Position numbers and translations under genes: made by a program
In this document: in pieces, positions 32,258 to 47,200 of the stretch
Layout: every line of letters begins with the position of its first letter
How positions within the stretch are numbered: position 1 is the stretch's first letter
The notes under the pieces: generated by a model
What the model was told of the DNA's origin: nothing
What the model saw: only the letters and a program-made list of their open reading frames with translations
Databases searched by the model: none
Source: Siderastrea siderea
Lineage: Eukaryota > Cnidaria > Anthozoa > Scleractinia > Rhizangiidae
Direction: 5' to 3'
NCBI GenBank assembly: GCA_964030785.1
Contig: OZ034968.1
Span: 23,884,686 to 23,948,685 of the forward strand
Length of the DNA stretch: 64,000 nt

Positions 32258-35200
32258 CTAGTCAATTTCTATACATTCTGTTTTAGTTACTGTGGTTACG
32301 TCTTGTCCTGAAACAAGTTTACCCGCCACAAACACTTTCTGAATATTCCGGTCATCACCTGAAAAAAAAAAACAGGTTGAAGCTGTATAAGAAATACCGT
32401 AATTCACAATTTTTTGTTCAAATTAACTATAATCGTGATGCCAGGATAACATGGCAACATCGTTTCATATTTCCACTTTTATTTTCGAAAAGCTAATCTA
32501 TATACTCACCCTTATTCCAACTAGTTTCACAGTTCAAATAACTTTTATTAACTAATGCCTATGAATAACCATGTAGGGGACTGCCAATTAAGTGTAATTT
32601 TTTACTTACCAAGCATGAGAAACTTTTGTACAACATCCTGCCGGGAGAAAGAGATAACGAAATGGTAAAAAAAAAACATCTTGGTAAAATAGCTGTCGAG
32701 TACAGATGACGGGGTTTGGAGATGAATGCATCCCAGATACTTAGGTCATAGGTTCGACTTTTGTCAAGAACTCGACAGATTTCTTGCGTTGTAAGGCTTG
32801 CGCAAACTAATACAGCTTACATGATGTACTTTCGTTGCCGAATGTTTTGTCAGGATATCCAGCATACTGTGACGATAGGTTTTTCAGTCTAAAGCTTCGC
32901 AGGAAAAACTGTTATCTTCTGGGCGACAATTGGCGGGAAAATGAACACATGACTTGGGGAACTTAGCTCTGCGACTCGCTTAGCTAGCGGGAACGGAATC
33001 TCGTCACAAATTCCTGGTATGTATGGGATCTGCAACAACTGAACCACGGACTAACAATACAAAAGAGGGACAAACGAAGCAAAGTAGAGGGCTTTTTTTA
33101 ACAAAATGTTAGAGCTTTTATCTAACAAAATCCGGGTTAGCGTAATCAGATATTCGCTCTTCTCAAACACTAGCGAGAAAATGAGAAACCGTTTTATAAC
33201 AAGATTAACAGTACCTTTGAATCGTCTGCATTAAAACAGTCAAAGGGTGAATCCTTAGCTTCCGCGTCAATCACAAGCGCATCAAACTCTTTCCCGACCT
33301 GAAAAGTGAGTTTACCAGGATCTTAAACATTTCAGCAGTAAAAACACGCTCAGGTTTCTGTTGACACTGTTGTGTCAACTAGCAGCATGACTACTCTAAC
33401 CAGGTTGCAATTCTTGTCCATGGAATATTTGACCCTCCCTACCCCTGACGGGAGTAGAGAAAAGGAGAGGGGAGGAGAGGGGTGGAGTTGCCTTCGCTGC
33501 TTCCTATCGCTTTTTCTTCGCGCTGCTTCCCACTAAAACATGAAATTACGCTTCAACTAGAAAGTGATTTGGCATAGACTGATGTTAAAAACTCTTGAAG
33601 AGACAAACATTTCAACTGAAGGTAGATTTCACTCAAAATTGAAAAATATCACAGTCTTTGAGGGAATCGAAGAGCAATTCGGATAGGAGGGTGTTCGGCA
33701 CCTGCTTCAACCTTTACCTTAACATTTACGAATACAAAATATGAGCTCTAATTTGCACAGGTGCAAAAAGTTCAGTTGCCGAAGTATTATTGGCTGTAGC
33801 TAGTATAAGAGAATTGTCCTTTCGTAATAGCTTTTCGACAATCAGTAAACATCACATTCTTGAACAAAGCTCTGATCCACTTGATGTAGTAAGATCCCGG
33901 ATGGTAAGAGGGCACCGCACGTACAGCCACGGAGTTTATTTCCTCAAAAGCCGCTGCTGCACTCAGTAGAAGTGGCAATTGTGAGTCGAAGGTTGTAGGA
34001 AAGGGGAAAATGTCACATACATGTAATTGCAAAAGAGGATAAGCGTAGAGGAAGCGGGAAAATAAAATCAGCTCCCCCGCCCAATACACACTCCTCATCC
34101 CAAAAAGATGCAAAAGGGGCTTCTAATTACCTCAAAGTTTCCTATCTTGTCATCAAGTCCTAGAACTGAATTAGAATCAAAACAAAATAATGTTTAAGAG
34201 ACTGTTGGCTTTCGGAAATACCATCTCAGAATTAAAATAAAATGGTTTTTGAAGCTGCTTGAAAGCTTCCAACATGGTGCTACTTTATTACAAGATGGTT
34301 CTACTGGTTGAATCTACCCAAATGAAAGCCACTGAGCAGTGCTTTCCTGTGGTGTTGTTTACTACTCTGTACAAAGTGGTTCTAACTTGTGAGTGTTTGG
34401 ATAAAATCCTTATGTGTGGCCATTCAAAAATAATAAAATTTAAAATTTTCCCAGATATTGGCGGAACTGGCACGTTTAAAAAGGCTGCTCTGCTAGTAAC
34501 CAGAACCTACCCTGGCTTCCTCCAAGAGTAGCGAGGAAGAAAGCTTCTTTAAAACTGAGTGGTTTGTATCCCTCAGATTTTCCAAAACTGAGCACATTCG
34601 ATGCCTTGATGCAGTCACGGATGGCTACCAGTATGGAGGGTGATTCCCCGCCAGACACATCTAAACAAACCCAACAAATAACGAAATTATTTTTTTACAT
34701 TTTTCCTCTCTTAAAGTCAACCTTCGAATCATATAATCATTTATGTTGAGGATGTTGCTTCCTGACAATTCAACAAAGAACGAAATAATAAAAAAAGCAC
34801 ACACACTAAAGGCAGAAAATACGGCAATGTCATGGCACTTCTAAGCAGTGCTGTAATTTCCAGTGTTCACTTTTTGTCGCAGACACATGCATCTCAAAGC
34901 AGGATATTCTTTCAATCTACAGAAACTTCAGTCCTGACGAAGAGTAATTCCCATTTCTTTCAATCAAAACGGTCTGTGCTTGAATAAGCACCAATTTGCT
35001 GTATCATCAAATTATTCATGAATGTGAATACACTTGTTTGAAAAAACGTTGTCGGGTGAAACGTGTAAACGATGGACAATGCGACACAGTGGAACTCTGG
35101 GAAGATGGCAGGGACAAGTTTGCTACTGGGTTTCGTTTCTTGATATTCAAAATATTTTCTTTCCAAGATAATTTAAAGAGTAAATTAAGGCATGCTGAGT

Positions 35201-38200
35201 TATTATAATGTTCACGTGTCTAAGAATAGAGGCAAGAATTCACGCTTCCCAGAGCACCATTGGGTCGGATCGTCAATGATTTATGCCTTTCACCCGACAA
35301 TGTTTTTTCAATTGGGTGTATACAAAACGAACTATTGTTTGTGAACAGTTGCATGACATGAATGTTACACACCTGTTCCTAGACCGACTTTCATATTCTT
35401 GTTTAACATGTACCTAACATCAGCGATGCCACTTCTGATACTGAACAAGGGGGAAATTAGTGAGCATTACAGTCATTCAATACATCAACAGCTTTATTCA
35501 TCAAGTGTTAGAAAGCAAAATAACAGTTTTTGCCGCTAAATGGGATAATTAAACCATAAAACAAAGCAAAATATAAACTGGATTGTCCAGTTTTCCACCC
35601 TCCTCAAAAACTGTTTTTTCTAAATTTTCAATTCGACATGGAGTCCCAGGGCCACGGTACGTGAAGACTTCACTGCTATCTACAGCAACACAAACCAAAA
35701 CCTAGATTAGTTGATCACGTTCAAAACCAATATTGCCAAATCCAACAATACAATTTCTTGACCTTATAAGTCCCAATAGTGATGAGCATCTTATTTCTCC
35801 CAACAGTTTTATAGTACTTGTTCAAACATAAACGTCATGTGTCAGAATAAAAACAATGATCACCTGACTGATGAAAAGTCTTGGGGCGCTTTCCATTCGA
35901 CCAAAATTTCCGGTTGGCATTTCCGAAATTTCCATGTACCGAATGGAACGGTATTTTCCACCAGGCTCGTTCCATTCTCGCTCGGGACAAATTCAAAATG
36001 GCAAACTTGAGGACGTTCTTGTTTCTTTCCGAGTTTTTTGACGACTTCGAGTTTACAGACGATATCCTGGAGGACGACGATGACATGGTTATGTTTAAGA
36101 AAGCGAGATTTTTTTTTTACATAACCACATTTGAGATAGCAAGCTTCAACATGTTTACAATGGCGGGAATCCTGACACGACGATGCAAGGTGTTAAAAGC
36201 TTATTGTTCAAGTCGTTCTGGTTAGTTTTCAACTTACTGATGGGAGCATCTGGAGGTGCAATGTTGCCGTTGTCGTCAACACAGAGATGCCTCAAAAAGA
36301 ACTCAAAATCATCGCTGGTAAAGAAGCACACGCTGCATTGGTTAAGGCTCACCTGAAGCCGCCGCCATTTTCACTCAGCAATCACGGCTGGAGAAACTGG
36401 GACTGAGCATCTAGCGAAATGGAATGCCCAATGGAACATAAAATTCCCGGAATTTCCAAATTTCCGGGAAAAGCGACAACCTCGAGAGGTTGACCAAAAT
36501 TTTCGAAATAAATTTTGCGAGAATCTCCGTTCCATTTGATTCTGTACCGGAATTTCCGGAATTTTTGGTTGAATGGAAAGCGCCCTTGATGTTGCATATT
36601 ATTCATGACACCTAAGCTACAACTTTATTATAAAATTTTGTACTGCGGTTTATTTTCTCAGTCCCTGATGATGCCGTAGATCGGCGAAAGCTCAGACCAA
36701 TAAGCCAGTACAGTAGCTTAAGGCCTCACTCGAATCATTGTAAGATAAGTCTTGATGTTTCAGAAATTCTCCCAACTTTAGTATGATCAGATATTTTATA
36801 TGGAAAACAGTGAGAACAGCACGCATATTAATATTAGGGGCATAAAGGGTTAAAAAAAAACTCACTTGAAGTTGGATGTTGGACAGTGTGAGACAGCTGA
36901 ACTTCTTTCTAACATAAGACTGAGTTCTTCATCAGATGAATGACAACAATGAGCCATGTATGTCTGCAAAAATTAACCAAAAAGCAACTAAACTAAATTA
37001 CAGAAATGAAGAGCTTTATCTGTTGATATGCATGCTCTTCTATTTAAACAATAGAGTTCTTCTGTCGAAGGCACTATTGATGTTCACAAAGTTCAAATAT
37101 TAGTTATTATATTATATTTGAACATCAAATTTCTGAGGGAGCCTATCACACATAGGGCCTGAGACAGAAGGACTCTATTGTTTTCATTGTTCAATGCTAA
37201 ATTTTGAGCGAAAATTGCCAAAAACAGGCATGATGTTGGACAGTGTGAGACAGCTGAACTTCTTTCTAACATAAGACTGAGTTGTTCATCAGATGAATGA
37301 CAACAATGAGCCATGTATGTCTGCAAAAATTAACCAAAAAGCAACTAAACTAAATTACAGAAATGAAGAGCTTTATCTGTTGATATGCATGCTCTTCTAT
37401 TTAAACAATAGAGTTCTTCTGTCGAAGGCACTATTGTGTGATAGGTTGCCCGAGGAAAATTGATGTTCACAATGTTGAAATATTAGTTATTATATTATAT
37501 TTGAACATCAAATTTCCGAGGGAGCCTATCACACATAGGGCCTGAGACAGAAGGACTCTATTGTTTTTATTGAACGATGCTAAATTTTGAGCGAAAATTG
37601 CCAAAAACAGGCACTATGAGCTGACAGGCGCCCTTTGAGGAGGGACACTATCACGTCACTTAATCGATTACAACCAATGGAAGCACGCAAAATTTAACAT
37701 TGTACTATAAAGGAAGACAGTCAACTACCACACACAATGCCACTCATTGTCTCAAATCATTTAAACTTGACACTGAATTTGAACTCCAGGTAACTTGTGC
37801 TTTACACCTGAAAGCATTTTCTGCTAGGTAACGGTGTTTAACTGTAGTTCTATCTGTCCCAGAAGTGTGGGGACAGATAAAACTTTGCAGCAGTGAGAAT
37901 TGTTTTAAAAATGACTATTAGTTGGAAAAGGCCTAATATTATGCCAACTTATCACAAACTGCTGCTTATCGCATGCATGACCTACCTTATGGTTAAGTAA
38001 ATTATGTTTATCATACACAGCTGTATAGCTATGATCTGAATAGTCCTTTTTAACCATGGCTACTTCATTCTTTGTTTCATTTATATGACTCTAAAAAAGA
38101 AAGAGAGTTTAGCATACATTGAATCAGCTGCATTTTCTAAAGGTGATAGTACAAATTAAAACTCTACTTGAAGCTGGGTGTGGTAAACTGCCCTGCAAAT

Positions 38201-41165
38201 TGAAGTTAGAATCTTATTTAAATAACCTGCATCTTACAAACAACTCACCTAAACATCACCAAATTACATAAGCCAATGAAGATTACACTGTCTTAGTCTA
38301 ATACTTTTAAAAAAGACGGAACTTTCATGACATGAACAAAGAAATCACTTTTTAAATCCTAAGTATTGATACATGTAAATTAAAACCCAACAACATAGAT
38401 TTGAAAAGAATTAAGTGATTTTCTAGCACTTTTTTTGCCCCTAAAGACAATATCCATTCTGGTTGTGAAAATATCGGTTAACCCTGTAAGGCCTGATATA
38501 AAAAATGCATATTCTCTTTAATGTTCTCCATACACTAGTTATGGAAGTAGTACGGAGAATTTGTCTAAATATCAAGACATCTTATCCTTGGTGATCACTT
38601 CCTTTTTTCTCATCACTTGAACATTTGAACAAGTAGTGATAGTGTAAAGAGAAATTTCATTTTCATCACTATTAGGGCTTAACCCTTTAAGCCCTAGGCC
38701 CTGATGAAAATGACATTTCTCTTTACATGATCACTACTTGTTTGAACATTCAAGTGACAAGAATAAAGGAACTGATCACTGAGGATAGGATGTCTTGATA
38801 TTTAGACAAATTCTCCTTACTAGTTTCATAAGAAATGTATGGAGATCAGTATTGAGAATACGCATTTTTATATCAGGGTGTAAAGGGTTAAAGTGTTAAT
38901 GTCACCAACAACTGTCTTTCAAAGGACTGCTCTCAGCCAGAAGATCAATTACACTGCACTCCATAAGACCCTCCAGCTCAAACCATTCACCCTGTTTTTG
39001 TATTACCTGGATAGGAACATTATATTTCTTTGCAATGTGTCCTAGCTTCTTCATCAGCTCTGACGTACAGCTAAGCACAAATCTTGGAGTAACAACGGGA
39101 GTGATAAGTGGATTCTACAACAGGAAATTGAAAAATAATAATAAACTAGAAACTTGTAGGGCCTGTATAGCAAGTGTTAAGAGGAATTCAGGGTCTGATG
39201 GGAGGTTAATTCAGGGACACAAGGGGGGGGGGAGTACACACATGGGAGGATGATGAGGAGAAAGGGCCCCTGTTTCCCCTTGCTCTGAGAGAAAAAAAAT
39301 AAATTCCCATTGGCTAAGAGTACCCCAAGGGAATAATTTGTAGTTAATAAAAGAAGAAATGACCTACAATGAGCCATGGCTCATGATAAATAGAAGGAGA
39401 TCTTTGGAGGTCACTTGTAGTTTGTTGTAGGTCATAGTGGTAGCACACTGCTTGTCATTGTAGGTAAAAGTAGCGTAGGTTAAGGTTACTCCGGACCTGT
39501 GCAGGTGTCCTCCGGTGTCCTCGGGGAAAACATTCGTATGTGCGCCATTTTAAAGGAAAGCACGGCAAACTATATATCATTGGAAAGCTTAATAAATGTA
39601 GATTTTGGAAAAAATAAGAATTGCCAGTTTTTTTTAATTCCACAAAGGACATTGCAAAAATGACTGCGAAAATGACCATGTGTCATTTAATCAAACAAAT
39701 GAATTAATAGGGTACCAACTTTCAGCAGATTTCTGTGAAATTTGGCCTGATTATTTCCTAGATGTTGTGAAACAAAAGTGTGTTGGGGATTTTTGAAATT
39801 TACAATATTTCACCTGTGGCGATCTTGAACGCAATTCCCATCGCGCATTCTTTGCTGCTTGAACTTGACAGATTAATTAAAAAATAACCAGTCAGAATAT
39901 CAAAACATGCTGACACCCTTTTGAAGATTGATCCTTTGTGAATAACACTGTGCAGTTATTTTGCCAATGCGCTTGGATTTGATACCCTATTAATTCAACT
40001 GAATGACACATGGTCATTTTCGTGGTTGTTTGCGATTCTCTTTTGCGGAACTGAAGAAACCAGCAATTTATATTTTTTTTCCAAAATCTACATTTATTAA
40101 GCTTTCCGACGATATATAGTTTGCCTTGTTTTCCTTTAAAATGGCGCGAATACGAATTTTTTTCCCCGAGGACACCTGTGAAGGTCCGGAGTAACCTTAA
40201 AGTAGGTTATTTTATTCATTGTAGATCACTGTAAGTCATGTACAAAGGTAGTCAATGTAGCTGTTTATAGGCCACTGTAGCTCACTGTAGGTCAATGCAA
40301 GTCATTTAAATAGCATGTTCCAGGCTTCGAGATAGTGGGGAAAGGGTGAACTGGGAAAACAAGTGCGAAAAAACATGCCGGGGTGCGCCGAACCTACCAC
40401 CTGAGAACCTGTAACAGGCTATCTTTTAAATAGCATAATGTCACTGAGCTACCTCATAGTGTACTTTCATGCAGAGATTCTTGTCTTAATTTTTGTTGCC
40501 TTTTGACAAAAGGTTAATAGGATTTATTCAAACTGCACATAATAATGCCATGGCAAGTAATGAATACACTATGGTACCTTTAGGTCCAAGACGTGCTTGA
40601 CAAACCTGCCACAAGAGAAATAAAAGAATAATCATGATGATCATAAAACATAATACAAAATAGAGTTAGATAGTGGAATAGTAAGAGGTATAATTTAAGG
40701 CCATTCTTCAAAGTAAACAGAAAAGAACAGGTTAAAAAAGGTACCTTTCTGAATCATTAATTGACTGTTCTGTTGTTTCTATATAGTATACTGGACCGTT
40801 CCTGTCCATAGATACTTTGCCTACATAGGCTCGCTGACCAAGTTCGGCTACAAGAAAAAATTAAGGCTACGTTACAGTACAGGAAATGATTTGCATGTAC
40901 AAGTTATCAAGTAGCTGCTATTCACTGTTAAGAAACAAGTTAGAGGAAGCAATAGTCATAATCTTTACTATTCATGTCGCCACAATCACTGATAAAGTTG
41001 AACCTAGAGCCTAAATGGTATTGTTTTAAATCAGGGTTCACAATACTTGAATATTTTAGTCATTGTAAATGCAAAAAAGTTTTTTTTAAAGTCAATATAA
41101 TATTCTAATGCTCCTTAGCACTTTATTAATACAGGATTGATAGACAATGTAACTTTATTGATATA

Positions 41166-41252
<87 letters not shown>

Positions 41253-44200
41253 AAGAGAATACATTGAGACAAGAGATAAGTTATTGAATGCTTGTGATGT
41301 GGGTGTAATGGTTTCCCAGTATCCTGACTCAGCAGATGGATCAACTACACAATGCATGTCGGTGGTTTGGTGGGTGCCAAGCTTAGGGTGCATTCTTTTG
41401 GGACTATTCCGGAATAGGAATACTCGGAATAGACGGTATTTGTGTTCTTTTGGGAGCTATTCCGTTTTCGGAATGCACGGAATATCATTCCGTTCATTCT
41501 GCTCCCAATAGCAGAATGAACAGAATGAAAGGAATACGGTTTACTCGGAATAGACAGAATACGCGTTCTTTTGGGAAATTTTTGGCGGGTAATCCGACGT
41601 GGCCGCCCGCGCGTGTGCAGACATAGTGGTTCTCAGGTCACCTCCGCCATGGGTATTCCGTTTCCAGAATTGGCATTCTTTTCGAAATTGAAATTCCGTG
41701 TATTCTGTTATTCCTAAACCGGAATAAGAATAACCAGAATAGTCCCAAAAGAATGCACCCTTAGTCAGTTAATTGATTGACTTACTGACGACCTTTACCC
41801 TTTCACTCCCAGAGTCAGCTATGGAGACATTAAAGGTGATTCTAACTTCTGAGTCTGTGGACGAAATCCTATGGTGTGACCATTTAAATGAAACCTCTTC
41901 AGCAAAACTTTCACATGGTAGTATTTATATTTTAGTATTATACAAAATGAAATTTGGGATTCATCCTAAATTTAGATTTTAGGCACTCTTGGGAATAGAA
42001 GGGTTTATAACTGATTGACCAACCGACTGAACGATTGAGCGACCAACTGACATGAGTTTGAGAGTTTGTGGCTTATTTAGTATGCAACATGGGAGTGTTG
42101 AGCTTTCAGTCTCTCAAACTTGTGTTTGGCAAAATTAATAAGCTGTGTTCACAAACTGCAGTTTAAAGCTTGTGAGTAGATGATGTCATTGTATCATTTC
42201 AAAATTTAATGGTGGACCATTAAATTGAAAAATTGCAGTTTAAATAAAAAGTCTTCTTCGCAAAATTACGGCTTAAAATTTCGCTTGGGGAGTGTTTAGT
42301 GAACATACATGAAGTTTTGAAATCCAAAGAAAAAAATTAATAGACTTTTTGATCGTAGTATCACTTTAAATCTTGATCTACAAAGTTCTATTGGTAGGTC
42401 TACTATTCACCTACCAACAATATTCACTTACCAACAATATTACAAAGGATTTCTGTTGCTTCATAGTGGATGGTAGCAAAATATGATGCAGTTGTTGTAC
42501 CATTCTTCAGAAGTCTTGCCTACACAAATGCAAACAAACAAAGGACACAAAAATGTTTTTGCGACATTTGGAAGAATTAACACAATTTTGCTAGACACCT
42601 TTCCAAATCCTCTACAAATCGGTAGGCATTTAGAAATTACTGGTAATAATGCTGTTCTGTTGGAATACAGATATTTATATAAAATTAAATAAGAACTTGT
42701 TGGAATCAGTACTTAGCACTTAATTATGCAATTGATTAGTATTCACTTATAATTTCAGTATATGAAGAATGAAACACAACCAGAATAGTTGTATGATATT
42801 TTTGAAGGTCCAAAATTCAGACAAAAACATATTAAAATACAAAATTCACGTATTATTTCCGTGCTTTTCTATACTAGCTATCATTGGACAAAACTGACAA
42901 ACAACAATTTAAGGAGTGGACTTTGAGTATTGTAGATAACAATAAGGAATATTTAGGGGAAAAAACTAAGTTTCTCTGGTCAGAAGCATATTTCATAAAA
43001 TTTCCAGAACAAAAGACTGACATCAAGCACAATGCAGAGAGGGTGTCAGAGTCTAACAAAATCAAGAAGACTTGGCAACAACAACAACAACAACAAAGAA
43101 ACTTGGCAGACCACCAAGTTTTCATCACAATTAAATCTGAAATTTCGGAGATAATTAAGGTCTTCCAAACAGGTATTGTGTGGTTCCAGAAAGTATCCAT
43201 ACCCACATCATGGATGGTCACTGGAAATTCTGAGGGGGTGGGTTGTGTCAATGGCCAATATTTTTTAAGGAACTTATGGAGCTAAGCTGGAAATTCTGGA
43301 GGGGTGGGGGGAGGGTTCAAACCAAAAACCCATCCATGGAGGCAGAGTATGCATTATACTTCTGGAATCACATCTTCCAGAAACAAACTCCTGGATGCCA
43401 CTGAACCCTCTTCACAAATCGTAAAGGAGTTCTCTTTGCATCCTGAACTCTAAACTCACCACAACTTTCCGGTAAGCATCTGATGCAAATTCTGTATTTC
43501 TAAATCTTGATTCTGCAGGAAATGTGTATTTTTCAAGCCACTGAAGAAGAGGCAAGTCATAGCCTGTCCCTGTAAATACATACTGCGGAGCATGGATGTG
43601 AGTGTCGACAAAGCCTGGTATCAAAAACTGCCTGCAATTAAACAAAAGAAAATACATGTAATTAAGAACTGTAAGCCATCAGAACTGGGGTGTAAATGGA
43701 AAGACCACTAGTTAACATTAAAACTTATAACCCTGGGCTAGCTTAATTACATTGGAGGGATACAGCAGTCTGGCTGAAAGAGTTTCTTTCAAGGCAACTG
43801 GATAATAATTGTTTCCCTAATAAAATTTCATACTAGCTCAAAATCACTCTGGCACTTCTTGAGATCCCAAAATGAGATATCACAAGGTTACCATCCTGTC
43901 TATGAACTATGCTTTTCAATGGCTGTGCCAATTATCAAATTAGCCTCTCCACAGCAATGTTAAGGGCTTTTCTAGATGACAAAAATGAAATAAAAACAGC
44001 CAAAACTATTAAAAACAATTTTTTGCTGTTGTTCTGTGTTTGCTTTGTTGATTGGAACCTAGGGAGAGAAGCCTTACAAAGTGGACTATAAAGAGAACAA
44101 GGCATGCAACTGTGAAACCCACAAACTTTCAATTAGGCTCATGAATTTGCTTTGTTTACAAGATCTGGACAAGACACTTGACCGATGAAAACTGACCACG

Positions 44201-47200
44201 CAAAGAGAGGATGGCAAACATGTTGAGATAATGCACTTATTTTCAGCACTTCCACTGCTATACAGTGGTACCCTGATAAACAAACCCCTATGCAACGGAG
44301 ACCCCAAGATAATGAACCATATTTTTCAGCACAGTAATAGTAAAATGTATGAAAAAGGACCCCAATATAATGAATCGCCATTAAAAGAAGGATGCTTTCC
44401 CACTCCCTTGGCACTTCGTTACATTGGGTTCCACTGTATATTACACAAGCAGGAATGTCAAGTGACCTCTGTTCCAGTACACATATCTAAGACATGCAAG
44501 TGAGTGATTGGTGTCTTCCTTCTTTTGCAAGCTTGGACATCATCTCTAGCAAGGCCTATGAACTTGCAAAGAAAGCAATCCACCAACATTTGCCCAGTTT
44601 GAACCTTGCAGTAATTCAACATCAACATCATTCTACTAGACCTGCTGGGTTTGAGGTTGATGACATTCTTCTTTTCAAATCCAAACTTCTTTGCAAGTTC
44701 ACCAACTTTGGCAGCATTATCAACAAAAACTATCTGTAAATAATAAACAAAACATTAAATAAACAAAAAAAATTACCTTATTACTCCATGAAATTAGGCC
44801 AAATTTTAAAAAGCCTCTTAATTAAGCCACACTTATTTCTTGAAGCATTGATTTCCGTGACGTTCAATGACCCAAAATCTTTTACAAGTTACCATATAAA
44901 TGTTGTAGTTCAGTTTTATCCTTGGTGCAATTTTTTTATTTTTCTTTGTTCTTCTTTATGTTAATATATGATTAATGAATATAAAATAAAAGAGAATAAC
45001 GATTGAACCAAGGATAAAATTGAACTACAACAAAACACCCATGTGTAAGTGGCAGTTTTCTTCTCAGAATCGGGGGTACAGCTTATCTCAGAGACCATCT
45101 ACATCGGGAAGTCTTATAATATTCTGAAGATATTCTTAGGTCTCTGATTTAATGGTTGTTGATCAAACCAGAATTTAAAGTTTCAAAGTTTATTGGTCAT
45201 GATTTTGTCGTAATTGTAATAAAAGGGCTATGCTATCCCGCAAAAATAGTGATGGCTAGTCTGGGCATGTGGTGTTTTACATTAGTGAAATGAAAGAAAC
45301 TTGTCGCTGTTGTTCAATGCTTTAACGAGTAGTGATGGCTTCTACAAGAGCCATTCATGTCTTAAGGTTTCAAGTCTTCTGGCCAGAATAGATCTTCCTT
45401 GCCAGTAGTTCTTTCAAATGATTTGTAAAGTTTAATTCTAGTAAACGAGAAATTGGTTTGTAAAGTTGTTGGTGGCCGATTACTTCAACTAGAATCTCTC
45501 CATTGTATGTGAGAAAGTATCATGATATTTGGGAAAGCCCACGTGAAAATGACCTGAATCGCTTCATAATTTGCTTTCTTCCACTTTATAGCAAATTTAT
45601 CCATCTGGTTGTTGAATTCTAGTTTAGGCAGGGACGGCGGAGCCGGGGGGGCTGGGGGGGCTTTACCCCCCCCCACTTTTGAGGAGGATGACATTTTATT
45701 TTGTTTTAGTATATTTAGTATATTTTTATCCAGGCTAATTATTTCAAGAAGTATCTCGCGGAGAATGCTGTAAATACGATTTCCGAGACTCCAGATTTCA
45801 AAATTTTCTGGGGGCGGATGCCCCCAGACCCCCCCTACCAACTCACGCCTCTGGCGCTCGTTTTCAGCCCCCCCACTTCAAAATACGTTCTGCTGTCCCT
45901 GTTAGGTGTACGTTTTTCTCCTACCAATGACTCCTACATATCTTGACCAATAAGGTATCCCCAAACAGCAGATTTAAAAGCAAATTTCTCCGTTTGTGTT
46001 TACAGAACTGCCATGATAAGCAATCATGCAGATCACAAAAACATCTTCACGGACTGCATGAGAGTGAAATGACAACCAGGCTGACCCAGAATCCTTACGC
46101 AAATTTTTACTTTACCAATGCACTGAACACAGCAAGTCAGACTCCGGTCCATTTAGAGGGATGATGGCAATGATCATTATTTTGTTTTACACAAACAGCT
46201 ACGAACCACACCTGCAAGCCTGATTTTTTCAGGCTTTCTTTTTGCAACTGCATAAGTTGCGTTAATAACTGCGAGGATCTTCTTTACATTTATTTCTTCA
46301 TTCCGCAGTTCAAATATATGAATTCATATATTTATAATTTCATCTTCATCTTTCCCGGGTATATTACAAACCAATTTAATGACCAGCTCCCAGTTGGCTT
46401 GTTAGCTCAATTGGTTAGAGCGCTGCACCGGTATCGCAGAGGTCAGGGTTCGTGTCCTGGCAAGCCTGATTTTTTCAGGCTTTCTTTTCGCAACTGCATA
46501 AGTTGCGTTAATAACTGCGAGGATCTTCTTTACATTTATTTCTTCATTCCGCAGTTCAAATATATGAATTTCATATATTTATAATTTCAGTAGCTACATG
46601 TATAGCTGACAGTGACAGCAAAAGCTACCAAAACCTTTTTTGGTGAAAGAGATAGAGTGAGAACTTTTCTGGAATTAAATCACAAGACACTTTCGTAATC
46701 AGTGTTTCACCTGTAAAAAGTTTTGAATTTTTCGACCTTCTCTTTAATTTTTCAGTCTAATTCTTCAGGTTATATCCGCAAGCAGATTTGGCTTGCGGGA
46801 TCCAAATCCGCCGGGACACCGCCCGCGCGCAATTCCCCTTTGACAGTACAAAGGGGACGTATCCCGGAGACGAATAAAAAGAGATTTTCCGTTCAGATGT
46901 TGCATCACACTGTTTGCTTTTTAAGAACATGAAACGAAATTTGCTATTTTTGTACAGAAACTTAAACCAAGGAGTAGAAGCGTGCCTAACATGCATGCCT
47001 AAATAAACATAGCAAAAATCAGCAAACGACCAGTCGCTCGAAACTTGCCACATGTACAGTACTGCACTTGCAAGGAAATCAACGGAAACAGTTACCTTTC
47101 CGTCATCATCAACTCCTATGATCCTTTTCTGGCATATATCCATCATACTTTCGGAGGTGGAGTGAACCAACGTACCAGAAAACACATGTTTGATGGCGGT

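Noticed and set aside
41115..41393. 92- and 72-codon minus-strand ORFs rich in INQS repeats
   Set aside because: They are translations of the (GATT)n microsatellite.
45485..45841. 118-codon minus-strand ORF with a Pro-rich centre
   Set aside because: It lies in guanine deaminase intron 1 across G/C homopolymer runs typical of a repeat and has no domain.
46393..46466. Functional tRNA gene
   Set aside because: A and B boxes are present, but the anticodon loop has 9 nt and the acceptor stem does not pair normally; the unit has SINE-type tails.
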